Shown here: in pieces, positions 56,230-64,000 of the stretch
Layout of the letters: every line of letters begins with the position of its first letter
How positions within the stretch are numbered: the first letter of the stretch is position 1
Assembly: GCF_004337365.2 (NCBI RefSeq)
Contig: NZ_CP044016.1
Coordinates: forward strand, 2,418,001-2,482,000
Source of the DNA: Rhizosphaericola mali
GTDB taxonomy: Bacteria > Bacteroidota > Bacteroidia > Chitinophagales > Chitinophagaceae
Direction: 5' to 3'
DNA length: 64,000 nt
Program-made: the position numbers and the translations under genes
The notes under the pieces: model-generated
What the model saw: the letters and a program-made list of their open reading frames with translations, nothing else
Told to the model about the DNA's origin: nothing
The model's database searches: none

Positions 56230-57795
56230 CTAAAAATTTTGGAAATAATCAGATTCTTCTTGATAAGGAATATGCTCATTTTGAGATACTTCTTTGGCAA
56301 TAGATATCAATGCTCCTGATTTCACCAATGCTTCTGCATGATGTAGTATTTCTTGCATTGGCTGGTCATCTTCAACATGAGTAATTAAAGTACGAACTTT
56401 ATCATGTAATGCTTCAATAATTGGTGTAGATTTTAATGGACGTAAATAATCTATGGCTTGACAAGCACAAATCAATTCTATACTCAGAATTTTATCAATA
56501 TTATCGGCAACTTGCAACAATTTGCGACCAGAAATTGAGCCCATGCTCACATGATCCTCTTGACCTAAAGAAGTAGGAATACTATCTGCACTCGCAGGAA
56601 AACACAAAGATTTATTTTCACTAGCCAAGGCTGCTGTTGTATATTGTAATATCATGAATCCCGAATTCAAACCAGTTCCTTTAACCAATAGTTTGGGTAC
56701 ATCTTGATAACCACCACCTAAACTCAAAAATACTCTTCGGTCAGAAATATTTCCTAATTCAGATACAGCAAGGGTAGCATAGTCCATCGGCATAGCAATC
56801 GGCTGTCCATGAAAGCTTCCCCCACTGATAGCCAAATCTGGGCTAATAATAATTGGATTATCCGTGACAGAATTTATTTCTATTTCAATAGTTTCTTTTA
56901 AATGCAACCACGCATTGCGAGAGGCACCATGTACCTGAGGTACGCAGCGCAAAGAATATGGATCTTGTACTCGATTGCAATTTTTATGGTTGTCCACTAT
57001 AGCCGAACCATGCAAAAGATTGTAAAGCGTGGATGCCACATATTTATTCCCTTTATAAGGTCTAAGATCATGTAATTCATGTAAAAATGGATGAATCGAG
57101 CCACTCAATCCTTCTATAGTCATCGCAGCAATTAAATCTGCAGTATCCAAAATACGACTCATCTCGACCACAGCAGTAACTGCATGCGCCGCCATAAATT
57201 GCGTACCATTAATTAATGCCAAACCTTCTTTTGGTCCTAATTCCACAGGCGTTAACTGATGAGAATGCAAAACTTCAGCGGTCTTTATTACCTCATTCCC
57301 GACATATACCTCTCCTAAACCAATTAATGGTAAAAATAAATGAGACAAAGGCGCTAGATCCCCTGATGCTCCAACAGACCCTTGCTTGGGGACTAATGGA
57401 ACAATATCCTGATCAATAAACCAAACTATTCTTTTTATAGTTGTTAATTGAATACCAGAAAAACCCTGAGCCAATGCATGTACTTTAAGAATCAGCATCA
57501 ATTTGGCGAGTTGTTTAGCAATAGGTTCACCAACTCCGACAGCATGACTTTTTAAAATATTGGATTGTAGTTTTTGCGTTTCCTCTACACTTATTTTCGT
57601 CGTACATAATGGCCCAAATCCCGTATTTATTCCATAAACCGTTTCGCCGGATGCTACTATTTCTTTTACATAACCAGCACTTTTTTCAATTTTCGCAATT
57701 GTATCTTCCGATAAAATTCCTTGCATTTTACCTTCTGCAATTTTAACTGCAATCGAACTCGTTAAATGCCCTTCACCGTATTTGAATATTTCCAT
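56230..57795 (-). CDS. hutH: Histidine ammonia-lyase
   Basis: 521 residues. The MIO-forming triad Ala143-Ser144-Gly145 is in GSVGASGDLAPLSH, and the catalytic Tyr54 region YGINTGFG is conserved. Other family motifs visible are QDPYSLRCVPQVHGA and the FHGQP segment. It deaminates L-histidine to urocanate, the first pathway step. First gene of the hut operon, divergent from a LysR regulator 139 bp away. Confidence 0.97.
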   Translation of the reverse strand: MEIFKYGEGHLTSSIAVKIAEGKMQGILSEDTIAKIEKSAGYVKEIVASGETVYGINTGFGPLCTTKISVEETQKLQSNILKSHAVGVGEPIAKQLAKLMLILKVHALAQGFSGIQLTTIKRIVWFIDQDIVPLVPKQGSVGASGDLAPLSHLFLPLIGLGEVYVGNEVIKTAEVLHSHQLTPVELGPKEGLALINGTQFMAAHAVTAVVEMSRILDTADLIAAMTIEGLSGSIHPFLHELHDLRPYKGNKYVASTLYNLLHGSAIVDNHKNCNRVQDPYSLRCVPQVHGASRNAWLHLKETIEIEINSVTDNPIIISPDLAISGGSFHGQPIAMPMDYATLAVSELGNISDRRVFLSLGGGYQDVPKLLVKGTGLNSGFMILQYTTAALASENKSLCFPASADSIPTSLGQEDHVSMGSISGRKLLQVADNIDKILSIELICACQAIDYLRPLKSTPIIEALHDKVRTLITHVEDDQPMQEILHHAEALVKSGALISIAKEVSQNEHIPYQEESDYFQNF

Positions 57796-57875
57796 GATAT
57801 TTTATTTTCCAATTATTCTACGCGTATAAATGATTTGAATATGGGTAGTTCTTTCTTCTTAAAATTTCTTGCTCT

Positions 57876-57883
57876 CAAAGTTA
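57876..57883 (-). promoter_or_regulatory. Candidate -7 element of the hut operon
   Basis: TAACTTTG on the minus strand fits the Bacteroidota -7 consensus TAnnTTTG and would give a leader of about 75 nt before hutH. No TTG/TTTG -33 partner is seen at the usual spacing, consistent with a promoter that needs an activator, but this remains a weak single-motif call. Confidence 0.4.
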
Positions 57884-57895
57884 GTGGCTATATTT

Positions 57896-57932
57896 AATAA
57901 TTAATAATACCATTTTAGTCAATAATTAATAA
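57896..57932 (+). promoter_or_regulatory. 12-bp direct repeats between hutH and the LysR gene
   Basis: AATAATTAATAA at 57896-57907 and again at 57921-57932, 25 bp apart, each containing the palindromic core TTAA. The second copy ends 2 bp before the LysR ATG. They lie just upstream of the putative hut -7 element, a fitting place for LysR binding and autoregulation. The AT-rich composition limits confidence. Confidence 0.4.
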
Positions 57933-57934
57933 CC

Positions 57935-58828
57935 ATGGATTATCAAATAGAGCTAAGACATTTAAAATATTTCCAAATATTGGCGGAAGAATTACACTAT
58001 AGAAAAGCTGCAGAAAGGCTCTTTATATCCCAACCAGGTTTGTCCAGACAGATCAAACAAATGGAAGAACTATTAAATGTTAAATTATTTGAAAGAAGCA
58101 GAAGAGAAGTGCAATTAACTGCAGCTGGAAAGTATTTAAAGTTAGAAACGGACAAAATGTTTCTACACTTCTTAGAAATTAATTCCAATTTGGAAAAAAT
58201 AGCTCAAGGTGTTATCGCTACTTTAAAATTAGGATTTATCGGCTCAGCCGTACAAACCATACTCCCACAATTATTAAAGAAAATAAAAAAGCAATATCCA
58301 TCGGTAGAAATTACATTAAGTGAACTTTCTAATGAAAAACAAATGGAATTATTACTAAAAAATGAGTTAGATTTTGGTTTTGCAAGGATAAAAGAAACTC
58401 CATTAGGACTAAAATCACTACCTATTTTTACAGAAAAATTCATGTTAGTCCTTCCCAAAAATCATCCAAAATATCAAGGAAAAAAGACGAAATTATTAGA
58501 CTTCAAAGAAGAATCTTTTATTTTATTCTCAAAAGAATATAGTCATTCATATTATGATCTTATTATGAGTATTTTTTTACAACAAGGATTTCAACCAAAA
58601 GTTTCCTTAAGAACCGTAAATGCATTGACGATATTTACGATGGTGGAACAGCATCAAGGCATTGCTATTGTGCCAACTTCACTACAAAAGGGCTATGTTA
58701 CAAATGTAGAATTTGTTCCACTAAACAATATACCACAGCAAACAACCTTGTTTTTAGTTTGGAAAGAAAAGTCGAACAATCCTGCAATTCCAATTTTACT
58801 TTCCATATTTAACAATATCGACCAATAA
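57935..58828 (+). CDS. LysR-family transcriptional regulator (probable hut regulator)
   Basis: 297 residues, standard size. N-terminal winged helix-turn-helix (about 4-62) with LRHLKYFQILAEELHYRKAA and QPGLSRQIKQMEE, and a C-terminal substrate-binding domain (about 90-295). Divergent from hutH with a 139-bp shared region, the usual LysR arrangement, so control of histidine degradation is a fair inference. The effector could be urocanate, but nothing in the sequence shows this. Confidence 0.9.
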   Translation: MDYQIELRHLKYFQILAEELHYRKAAERLFISQPGLSRQIKQMEELLNVKLFERSRREVQLTAAGKYLKLETDKMFLHFLEINSNLEKIAQGVIATLKLGFIGSAVQTILPQLLKKIKKQYPSVEITLSELSNEKQMELLLKNELDFGFARIKETPLGLKSLPIFTEKFMLVLPKNHPKYQGKKTKLLDFKEESFILFSKEYSHSYYDLIMSIFLQQGFQPKVSLRTVNALTIFTMVEQHQGIAIVPTSLQKGYVTNVEFVPLNNIPQQTTLFLVWKEKSNNPAIPILLSIFNNIDQ

Positions 58829-58832
58829 ACAA

Positions 58833-58859
58833 ACCCCACTTGTAAAAACAAACGGGGGT
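58833..58859. terminator. Possible weak bidirectional terminator
   Basis: Between the convergent LysR and DUF4859-type genes. CCCC and TTGT pair with ACAA and GGGG around an AAAA loop, with a 2x2 internal mismatch. A T-rich run follows only on the minus strand side (complement of 58820-58832). Confidence 0.3.
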
Positions 58860-58894
58860 ATCACATGAGAATTTAGGAAAATTTTTATATAAAA

Positions 58895-60745
58895 TTATTC
58901 TATAGTAATATTGAATTTAAAATCTACGGTTATTTTGTCTTGATCCGGACGCATATATACCAATTTTTGCTTGACAGTGTAATGCTCTCCAGATTTTACC
59001 CTATTTGGAAATTGTCCAATCTTAAAACTAAACATATCCTTTTCAAATTCAGAAAATATAGTTGCACTATCTCCCCATGAAACAATTGCCCCTTTTTTGT
59101 CAAACCAATTACCCATCCCTCTAGTGGTATGATGATCACTAAAACTATAATTTGCCGAATCACTATATAACTGAATAGATTTACCCATTTCATCCACAAT
59201 TACATCAGGTTGTAGTCCAAAACCATGAGACAAAACAGAAACGTTCAAAGGATAAAAAGCATTTGCATAACCAGAAGGATCGGATTTAACTTTAATATCA
59301 GCGACGATAGAAGTATCGTGGGGTATTGTTTTAATATTTGGATCCAAATATCCCAAAACGTTTGTATGCTCAAACTTTACTTGATAAGGCATGGTTTCAT
59401 CATTAGCATTATTATCATCCCATGCATGTGGAACATACGTTGATGGTGCGCCTGATACTACAAACCAAAGTTTTATAGTATTTTGAGGAATAGAAAACGC
59501 AGCAACTTCATTTTTATTTTTATACATTTTTCCATATACTCGACTTCCATCTTTACAATAAGCGACAAAACCATATCGCCATCCAATACGACTCGTATCT
59601 TTCCAATGATAAAAGCCTGCAGGATTGACAAGACCTTTGAAATGAACTTTTACAATTTTTGTATGTGGCGTAACTTCTAATGGAATAGCATTAAAGCCAG
59701 TAGATTGCGGTGCAAAAATAGTGTCGGTAATAAAACTACCGTCTAATTGAAGGTTTACTTTATAAGACAATCGACCAATAATACCATTCCCTTCCTCCCG
59801 AATTGCAGGCAGATCCCAAGTTACTAAACGCGCAGCTTGATCATAGATTTCATCATTAAACACACTATTACTAATATTAGTTAAGCGTTGATAAGCTTGG
59901 ATAGGATCTTCTGGCTTTTTAGATTCTCTCCATATTTTCCCAATAATATCAATCCCGTGTTTTTGTGCCCAATAATAATGTATAAAGTAACTTGCATAAC
60001 GATAATCTTCATGTAAAACATGCTTATTATAGTTGGTCGTAAAACTTCCAAAATCAGAATGAAAAACATCTGCTGGATAGGACTGAAAAGACTGCCATTG
60101 CGCGGTTTGTTCCCAAAATGTATTACCTCCATTACCACCAAATCCATATCTAAATCCATGATTATCACCTAAATCACATCTTACTTGATATTGGAAACAA
60201 TGTCCTATTTCATGTCCAATTATAGGACCGACAGGTTGGCAAGTCGTTGGATTAACCCATAGAGCACCAATTACATCGTCGTACCCTGATCCCGCAGCAA
60301 GCCATTCATCTTGATAAAATAAGAAAATCATCATCTTATATTTATCCAAATTAGATTTCCCGTAACCAACTTCTGCAAATTTTAAAATTCCAATATTTTC
60401 TTTGTAAAAATTTTCTGCTTTAGCCAACATATCTTGAATATTGACACGATATTTTGCAGGAATATTATTAGAATTAGGATCGTTATTGCCGTATTTCTTA
60501 TCCCAAAAAACGATAAAATGTGTGGACTGTTCAGATCGATGATAACTCCACTTACTCGAATCCTGTGCAAAATCCATTTCCCGCAATTCTAACGGAACAT
60601 AAATTTTAAGACTATCATGTAAATTATTTTCATTGGCTAAATGCTTTAAAGTTCTCGCACTAAGTATAGCAGTAAACAACAAGAATGTACCTATTAAGGA
60701 AAAAGCTTTTATAATTCGTTTATTAGTCAAGTAGTTTGCAGTCAT
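58895..60745 (-). CDS. Exported HExxH protein with DUF6055-like and C-terminal DUF4859-like domains
   Basis: 616 residues with an N-terminal hydrophobic segment (about 11-30). A putative zinc site HEIGH lies at 178-182, with a possible third ligand in FWEQTAQWQSFQSYP about 35 residues on. The first ~450 residues are paralogous to the gene upstream (shared WRYGFVA, LWFVVSGAP, NAIPLEV). The extra C-terminal ~160 residues (about 455-616) resemble DUF4859, a domain seen in Bacteroidota surface or secreted proteins. Likely a secreted or surface metallopeptidase or a binding protein of that fold. Last gene of a three-gene operon, 16 bp after its paralog. No biochemical role can be given. Confidence 0.7.
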   Translation of the reverse strand: MTANYLTNKRIIKAFSLIGTFLLFTAILSARTLKHLANENNLHDSLKIYVPLELREMDFAQDSSKWSYHRSEQSTHFIVFWDKKYGNNDPNSNNIPAKYRVNIQDMLAKAENFYKENIGILKFAEVGYGKSNLDKYKMMIFLFYQDEWLAAGSGYDDVIGALWVNPTTCQPVGPIIGHEIGHCFQYQVRCDLGDNHGFRYGFGGNGGNTFWEQTAQWQSFQSYPADVFHSDFGSFTTNYNKHVLHEDYRYASYFIHYYWAQKHGIDIIGKIWRESKKPEDPIQAYQRLTNISNSVFNDEIYDQAARLVTWDLPAIREEGNGIIGRLSYKVNLQLDGSFITDTIFAPQSTGFNAIPLEVTPHTKIVKVHFKGLVNPAGFYHWKDTSRIGWRYGFVAYCKDGSRVYGKMYKNKNEVAAFSIPQNTIKLWFVVSGAPSTYVPHAWDDNNANDETMPYQVKFEHTNVLGYLDPNIKTIPHDTSIVADIKVKSDPSGYANAFYPLNVSVLSHGFGLQPDVIVDEMGKSIQLYSDSANYSFSDHHTTRGMGNWFDKKGAIVSWGDSATIFSEFEKDMFSFKIGQFPNRVKSGEHYTVKQKLVYMRPDQDKITVDFKFNITIE

Positions 60746-60761
60746 TAATCTTCATTTAAAA

Positions 60762-62060
60762 TTATAACAATTTGAATTGGTATGGATACGATGCAAAAGT
60801 TTGCTTTTTCTGTCCCTTTGGAGGATCCAAATTTACTATAGTATGTTGCTGAGGAGCTCCCATTACTACAAACCACAAATGCGTCGTATTAGCAGGAATT
60901 TGAAATTTTATCTTTCCTTTTGTATGATTTTCAGTTTTTCCATAAGTTGTGTGCAACTCTTGATCCACGGCAACAAAACCATATCTCCAACCCGCATTTG
61001 TATCCGTTGACAATCCTTTAAATTGAATATTTACCTTGCCATTTACTACATATTGTTTGGGGATTTCTATTGCATTAAAACCATAGTTTTGAGGTAGGTT
61101 AATTGAATCAGATTTTAACCAACCAGTAGACAGCGTATCCAATTTTGTAGAAAATTGATTTGCATAAGGTCGAGCAAGATCCTTTATTCTCTTTAAGTCC
61201 CAAGTTATTAAATGACGATCCGCATCAAACATTTCGTTATTAAAAGTCTTCTGAGATACTTTTTGGATTCTTTTATAAGTAACCACAACATCTTCTCCTT
61301 TTTCTGCACTTTTCCAAAGTTTACCGATAATATTTTTCCCATATTTTTCAGACCAATATTCCAAAATAAATGGAGAATGATACATATTATCAGGATGTAA
61401 AAATGCCAAATAGGTTTGCTTTTCAAATGCTTTTACATGATAATTTTCAAATATCATCCAAGTTGGATACACTTGCCAAAGCATATATTGCGAAGTCATT
61501 TCGTATAGAGATTGACCTGCCGATGTAAATCCAACACCACCGTCGGTACTTACGAAAGTCTGGAAAACATGTCCCAATTCGTGAGCGACTGCGCCATAAG
61601 GTGCATATGAAATACGGGAAGTTGGCGTCCAAAGAATACCAATTTTGGGATTCTCTTCAGAACCACCACCATAGGCGGTACCATCGTCATCGTCACAAAC
61701 AACAAATAGAATTTTATATTTATCTGAAATCGAATTACCTTTTTCTACAAATCCTAAAGTATCAACATAGTATTTGTAAAAGGATTCGCTCGCATCAAGA
61801 ATACTATCGGGATTAAATCTTTTTGTTGGATCTGTTAATAACTCAGGATGTAGTCCAAAATTTTTCGGCCAAATGATCGCGACATCTGCTGATTGACGCA
61901 TATAATTACGATTATATTTACTTGCCGTATCATTGAAATTATTATGTTCCGGAACTTTCCATAGTTTCTCAGGAATAAATAATTCTTTTACAGAAAATTG
62001 ACTCAAACCGCGAATTCCTATGAGTAAAAATATTATAATGTAAAAATAGATTCTATTCAT
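60762..62060 (-). CDS. Exported HExxH protein, DUF6055-like (paralog of the next gene)
   Basis: 432 residues. Signal peptide ending near RGLSQ. Putative zinc site HELGH at 160-164 in GAVAHELGHVFQTF, with the conserved Glu187 in SLYEMTSQYMLWQVYP as a candidate third ligand. The C-terminal beta-domain (about 320-432) shares NAIEIP, AGWRYGFVAVD and THLWFVVMGAPQ with its paralog. It lacks the DUF4859-like end. It lies 4 bp after the DUF5695-like gene. A secreted metallopeptidase is the best guess. Confidence 0.7.
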   Translation of the reverse strand: MNRIYFYIIIFLLIGIRGLSQFSVKELFIPEKLWKVPEHNNFNDTASKYNRNYMRQSADVAIIWPKNFGLHPELLTDPTKRFNPDSILDASESFYKYYVDTLGFVEKGNSISDKYKILFVVCDDDDGTAYGGGSEENPKIGILWTPTSRISYAPYGAVAHELGHVFQTFVSTDGGVGFTSAGQSLYEMTSQYMLWQVYPTWMIFENYHVKAFEKQTYLAFLHPDNMYHSPFILEYWSEKYGKNIIGKLWKSAEKGEDVVVTYKRIQKVSQKTFNNEMFDADRHLITWDLKRIKDLARPYANQFSTKLDTLSTGWLKSDSINLPQNYGFNAIEIPKQYVVNGKVNIQFKGLSTDTNAGWRYGFVAVDQELHTTYGKTENHTKGKIKFQIPANTTHLWFVVMGAPQQHTIVNLDPPKGQKKQTFASYPYQFKLL

Positions 62061-62064
62061 TCTT

Positions 62065-64000
62065 TTATTTTATTTGAATAGTTAGAGTAGTTGTTTTCTT
62101 TTTAAATGGAATAACTAATATCATCTTAGTTTCATTTACCGTTTTTGTAACAATACGATTCCCATCCTGATAGATCTGATAAGTATGATGAGGTAAATTT
62201 TGAATTGTTATAGTTAATTGATGAGCATCATTCGTTCTATTTTCTAGTCGCAAGGTAATTTTTTTTGTAGTTTTTGATATCTCAATTGCATTAAATTGAG
62301 AAAGAAAACCATCACGATCCAATGTAATTTCCAAAGGAAGTGCTGGTAACATACTATTAAATCGTTGATTTAATCCATCTTTAGGATAAATACAATAACT
62401 ATTTTTATTTTCAGAAAGTGTGCCACCATAAACATACATACCCCAATCTGGCTCCATAGTCAATATCGTCCTCGCCGATCTTAAAGCACCTGTAAAGCCG
62501 AGATCAATTTCGCCGTCATACACCCAAGGACCACGCCTCTGAACCATATTTAACCAAGTACGATTTTGGCGTTGTGGTTCAAATGCCCAACCACTTGCAC
62601 CATCATTTATTTTTCCCGGATACCAAAACCCGTAATTTGTTTCTTTCGAACCTGAATTGATCAGCGCAAATGAACTAAGATACGAAGCATAGCCAAGAGG
62701 TAGATACGTATTGGGCGATTGGGAATAATGTAGTGCGTAGTCTAATACTGCCCACCCACCCATCTGGGCCATATAACTCAACATATACGCGTCATTACCG
62801 CCTCTATAGTCTGAACCTTTTAAATAATATGCATTTTCTAACCACCCACGTAGTGCAATATTCGCTTGTATTTGTTCTTCCATATAACGATGAGAAGCTG
62901 AGTCCGAAATATGGGGATGCGAATACCATTTTTTTAGATTTTTATCATACCATAACAAAGAATCTGGTTGCATCTGATACGATAATGCATACTTGGCAAA
63001 TGCGTGACTAGACTCAAAAGCTGTAGCATCAATACTATATTCGGAACGATATGGATAACGATCATCGTATATAAAATACTTCACCTTTTTTTCCCATTCC
63101 CGTTGTAGCGTATCCGCATCTTTTTGCCAGCCTACTTGACGCAATTTTTCCATCAACGGAACAATTTCTAATTCATTATAACATCCCCACTTATAAGTAT
63201 CGTACCACGGAAGAATATCATAAGGATATTTAAAATATGCCTTAGCCGTTTCTTTTGCCCGTTTTAAATATTCAGTACTATCTGCATAATGAACTAAAGA
63301 AGGATATTTTTCCGCAATCTGAGCTAAGTAAAAATATAGTGCCATGATATGCGGATAATCATAGGAACGCCACACGTGATCTTTATCCAAATTCTTATTC
63401 GTATACTTTCTTCTTTGCTCAATATATTTGTTAGTATACCAATTCGGTGTGCCGTAGATACCATATGGATGCAAGCCTGCCGTATCTGTCTTTTGCAATC
63501 CATTCCAAACAAAATGTGCTATATAGTATTCTAATGCCGCTATTTCTTTTGTATTGGGATAACTAACATTTTTCAAAGCTAGAAATGGAGCTTTACATAG
63601 TGCAGGATCATCACTTGCTATTGCGTAGGAAACACCATTAATCAGATTCAAAGGATTATCTGGGGTTGCTAATTCTTGCTTTTGCATATTCCAATTAGCA
63701 AACAAACCATTATACCATTTAAGAGAATCTTTTACCTGTTCGGTATTAGTTAAAAAGTCCGCTCTCTTCTTATAAAGCGTGCCCAATGGTTCTGTTACAA
63801 AAAACTCCAAATAAGTCTTGCGCCCTTTCCCATAAAGGAGGGTCAATTTATTTTCACCTAAATGATGAAATTTGACTTTATATAAAGACTTGCCATTCTT
63901 TAATGTTTTAATAAATTGAATATTTGTAGCCGATGGATATTCAGATAAAATCTCCTCCATAGGTAATAAAGAAACAATCGAAATATTCGCCTCAAGATTA
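62065..64000 (-). CDS. DUF5695-like protein, putative glycan-active (alpha/alpha)6 fold (5' end cut by window)
   Basis: The frame is open to the window edge: codons upstream of the ATG at 63960 have no stop and read ...NISIVSLLP, continuing a beta-sandwich-like region. The ATG at 63960 is therefore probably internal and the true start lies outside. The visible ~645 residues show a C-terminal part rich in Trp/Tyr-containing helices (WYNGLFANWN, YGIYGTPNWYTNKYIEQRR, WRSYDYPHIMALYFYLAQ, GWLENAYYLKGSDYRGGND), like (alpha/alpha)6 glycan-processing folds, and a small terminal beta-domain. The match to DUF5695 is from memory of the pattern. It heads the visible three-gene operon with the two HExxH proteins. 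Confidence 0.65.
   Translation of the reverse strand, partial: NLEANISIVSLLPMEEILSEYPSATNIQFIKTLKNGKSLYKVKFHHLGENKLTLLYGKGRKTYLEFFVTEPLGTLYKKRADFLTNTEQVKDSLKWYNGLFANWNMQKQELATPDNPLNLINGVSYAIASDDPALCKAPFLALKNVSYPNTKEIAALEYYIAHFVWNGLQKTDTAGLHPYGIYGTPNWYTNKYIEQRRKYTNKNLDKDHVWRSYDYPHIMALYFYLAQIAEKYPSLVHYADSTEYLKRAKETAKAYFKYPYDILPWYDTYKWGCYNELEIVPLMEKLRQVGWQKDADTLQREWEKKVKYFIYDDRYPYRSEYSIDATAFESSHAFAKYALSYQMQPDSLLWYDKNLKKWYSHPHISDSASHRYMEEQIQANIALRGWLENAYYLKGSDYRGGNDAYMLSYMAQMGGWAVLDYALHYSQSPNTYLPLGYASYLSSFALINSGSKETNYGFWYPGKINDGASGWAFEPQRQNRTWLNMVQRRGPWVYDGEIDLGFTGALRSARTILTMEPDWGMYVYGGTLSENKNSYCIYPKDGLNQRFNSMLPALPLEITLDRDGFLSQFNAIEISKTTKKITLRLENRTNDAHQLTITIQNLPHHTYQIYQDGNRIVTKTVNETKMILVIPFKKKTTTLTIQIK

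Noticed and set aside
63958-63960. ATG at 63960 as the true start of the DUF5695-like gene
   Set aside because: The frame stays open to the window edge, and the upstream codons continue a plausible domain, so the start is outside.

Overview
The window looks like a chromosomal segment of a low-GC Bacteroidota, most likely in or near Chitinophagaceae. This is inferred from SusC/SusD-type outer-membrane glycan import genes, a DUF5686 protein, a DUF4859-type domain, an NtrC-type regulator with the GAFTDA variant, TAnnTTTG-like promoter elements and AT-rich intergenic DNA. No rRNA, tRNA, insertion sequence, phage gene or CRISPR array was seen. Two genes are cut by the window ends.

Region 1 (1-25682, all minus strand): one very long apparent operon read right to left. 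It starts with a HlyD-type membrane fusion protein and a repeat-rich lipoprotein, followed by nine MacB/FtsX-type ABC permeases (called P1-P9 here in coordinate order, P1 cut by the edge), with one ABC ATPase and one S41 peptidase between P7 and P6. All nine permeases keep both cytoplasmic coupling motifs, so they may share the single ATPase. Their junctions contain near-identical DNA, showing growth by tandem duplication. A sigma-54-like site (25779-25793) lies upstream of the operon. Divergent to it is a two-component pair, an NtrC-type response regulator and its histidine kinase (25988-28657), which probably controls it.

Region 2 (28658-33213): a DUF5686 outer-membrane protein and an ATP-dependent dihydroxyacetone kinase with a clear terminator.

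Region 3 (33214-45355): a polysaccharide utilization locus with SusC, SusD, SusE/F-like lipoprotein, GH53 endo-galactanase, a clan GH-A enzyme (possibly GH147-like) and a GH2 beta-galactosidase. The gene set points to pectic beta-1,4-galactan. The shared upstream region with the kinase carries two exact inverted copies of a LacI-type operator. A strong terminator closes the locus.

Region 4 (45464-50761): an M1-type zinc aminopeptidase and an S9 prolyl oligopeptidase/DPP-IV-like enzyme as a two-gene unit ending in a 46-bp perfect palindrome, then a solitary DUF3800 protein.

Region 5 (50778-58828): a complete five-step histidine degradation operon, hutH-hutI-hutU-hutG-hutF, ending in N-formylglutamate hydrolysis, with a divergent LysR regulator.

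Region 6 (58895-64000): an operon of a DUF5695-like protein (5' end cut by the window), then two paralogous HExxH putative metallopeptidases, the second carrying an extra C-terminal DUF4859-like domain.
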